NCBI RefSeq assembly: GCF_013322225.1
Contig: NZ_JAAMFB010000043.1
Location: forward strand, 124,001 to 188,000
Source of the DNA: Agrobacterium larrymoorei
GTDB lineage: Bacteria; Pseudomonadota; Alphaproteobacteria; Rhizobiales; Rhizobiaceae
Length of the DNA stretch: 64,000 nt
Direction of reading: 5' to 3'
The notes beneath the pieces were generated by a model. It saw nothing but the letters and a program-made list of their open reading frames with translations, had not been told where the DNA came from and did no database searches. A program made the translations under genes and the position numbers. The first letter of the stretch is position 1. Each line of letters opens with the position of its first letter. Shown one piece after another: positions 63,550 to 64,000 of this stretch.

Positions 63550-64000
63550 TTATTCGACTTCGACGTTCTCGACGGTGAACCCTGATTGGAATGTCAGGAA
63601 GCCAGGAATGTTGGTGAAGCCCTTAACCTTCTTGTTGAGACCAAAACTCTGGTCACGCCACATCAGGTAAACGAACGGCGACTGTTCGAGCGCACGATCG
63701 ACGAACTGGCTGTAGATTTTCTCACGCTCGACGGGGTCAAGTGTAACGCGGCCTTTATCGAGCAGATTGTTGATAACCTCGTCGTCGAAATAGGCCGAAT
63801 TATTGAGCCGCACAAGTTGTTGGCCACCGTAGAAGAAGTTACTTAGCCAATCTGGATCGGCGATATCGCCTGCAGTGCCGGCGACAAGGAAATCGTAGTC
63901 CCCCGCGTTGTTCTTGGCGATGCGGCCGGACCAGTCCGGCAGGTCAAGCTTGGTCTTGATCCCGATCTTTGCGAGTTCGGCCTGAACCGCAATCGCCGTG
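63550..64000 (-). CDS. Oligopeptide-type periplasmic binding protein, C-terminal part
   Basis: The open frame runs off the window end. The visible ~150 residues match the C-terminus of family 5 solute-binding proteins (DppA/OppA type): LAKIGIKTKLDLPDWSGRIA, GDYDFLVAGTAGDIADPDWL, NNLLDKGRVTLDPVEREKIY and SPFVYLMWRDQSFGLNKKVKG. ATG at 63813 is internal, not the start. It probably begins a further opine transport operon; an agrocinopine or mannityl-opine ligand is possible. Confidence 0.88.
   Translation of the reverse strand, partial: TAIAVQAELAKIGIKTKLDLPDWSGRIAKNNAGDYDFLVAGTAGDIADPDWLSNFFYGGQQLVRLNNSAYFDDEVINNLLDKGRVTLDPVEREKIYSQFVDRALEQSPFVYLMWRDQSFGLNKKVKGFTNIPGFLTFQSGFTVENVEVE

Overview
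This window is a segment of a tumour-inducing (Ti) plasmid from an Agrobacterium/Rhizobium strain. It contains two separate T-DNA regions bounded by 25-bp border repeats. Each is linked to bacterial genes for taking up and degrading the opines its T-DNA would make. The T-DNA stretches are AT-rich, with long intergenic spacers and plant-style promoter signals (TATA boxes, ocs/as-1 type TGACG elements). The intervening DNA is GC-rich, compact and operonic, as in rhizobial replicons. No vir, rep or RNA genes were found.

Layout. 1-2600: insertion sequences (an IS5-family transposase in two frames and an intact IS110/IS1111-family transposase) outside the first T-DNA. 2825-17748: T-DNA 1. A left border at 2825 is followed by an agrocinopine synthase (acs), then a second, octopine-type left border at 5134. 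After it come gene 5, gene 7, iaaH, iaaM, ipt (plus a broken 3' fragment of a second ipt), gene 6b, another plast-family gene, nopaline synthase (nos) and the right border at 17724. 17887-34098: nopaline catabolism and transport (ocd, opine dehydrogenase, arginase, three-component nopaline oxidase, hydantoinase/oxoprolinase-type hyuAB, a LysR regulator, nocM/Q/T/P, nocR). 34102-36212: the tail of the trb conjugation operon (trbI, trbH and a small coupled ORF), which stops about 80 bp from the next border.

36292-46834: T-DNA 2. It has four plast-family genes and an agropine-type synthesis set (mas2-like conjugase, mas1-like phosphatase/reductase fusion, ags-like cyclase). 46890-49600: a junction packed with decaying insertion sequences (ISNCY, IS3, IS66). 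49617-64000: bacterial Amadori-opine catabolism. One operon has a fused ABC permease, binding protein, ATPase, agcA-like lactonase, pfkB sugar kinase and SIS-domain deglycase, divergent from a LacI regulator. A second operon has a polar amino-acid type ABC transporter and an FAD oxidoreductase, divergent from a paralogous LacI regulator. The window ends inside an oligopeptide-type binding protein.

How it works together. The plant cell would receive hormone genes (iaaM, iaaH, ipt), growth-modifying plast genes and opine synthases. The bacterium carries mirror-image catabolic genes: nos against opine dehydrogenase and nopaline oxidase, ags against agcA, mas2 against mocD. The most interesting point is that the mas1-like protein keeps its phosphatase motifs but has lost the catalytic lysine of its reductase domain (YxxxN instead of YxxxK). 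The catabolic region in view likewise lacks a mannopine dehydrogenase (mocC). Together these suggest that T-DNA 2 directs synthesis of deoxyfructosyl-glutamine and its lactone chrysopine rather than mannopine and agropine, giving a nopaline plus chrysopine type plasmid. This is an inference to be tested chemically.
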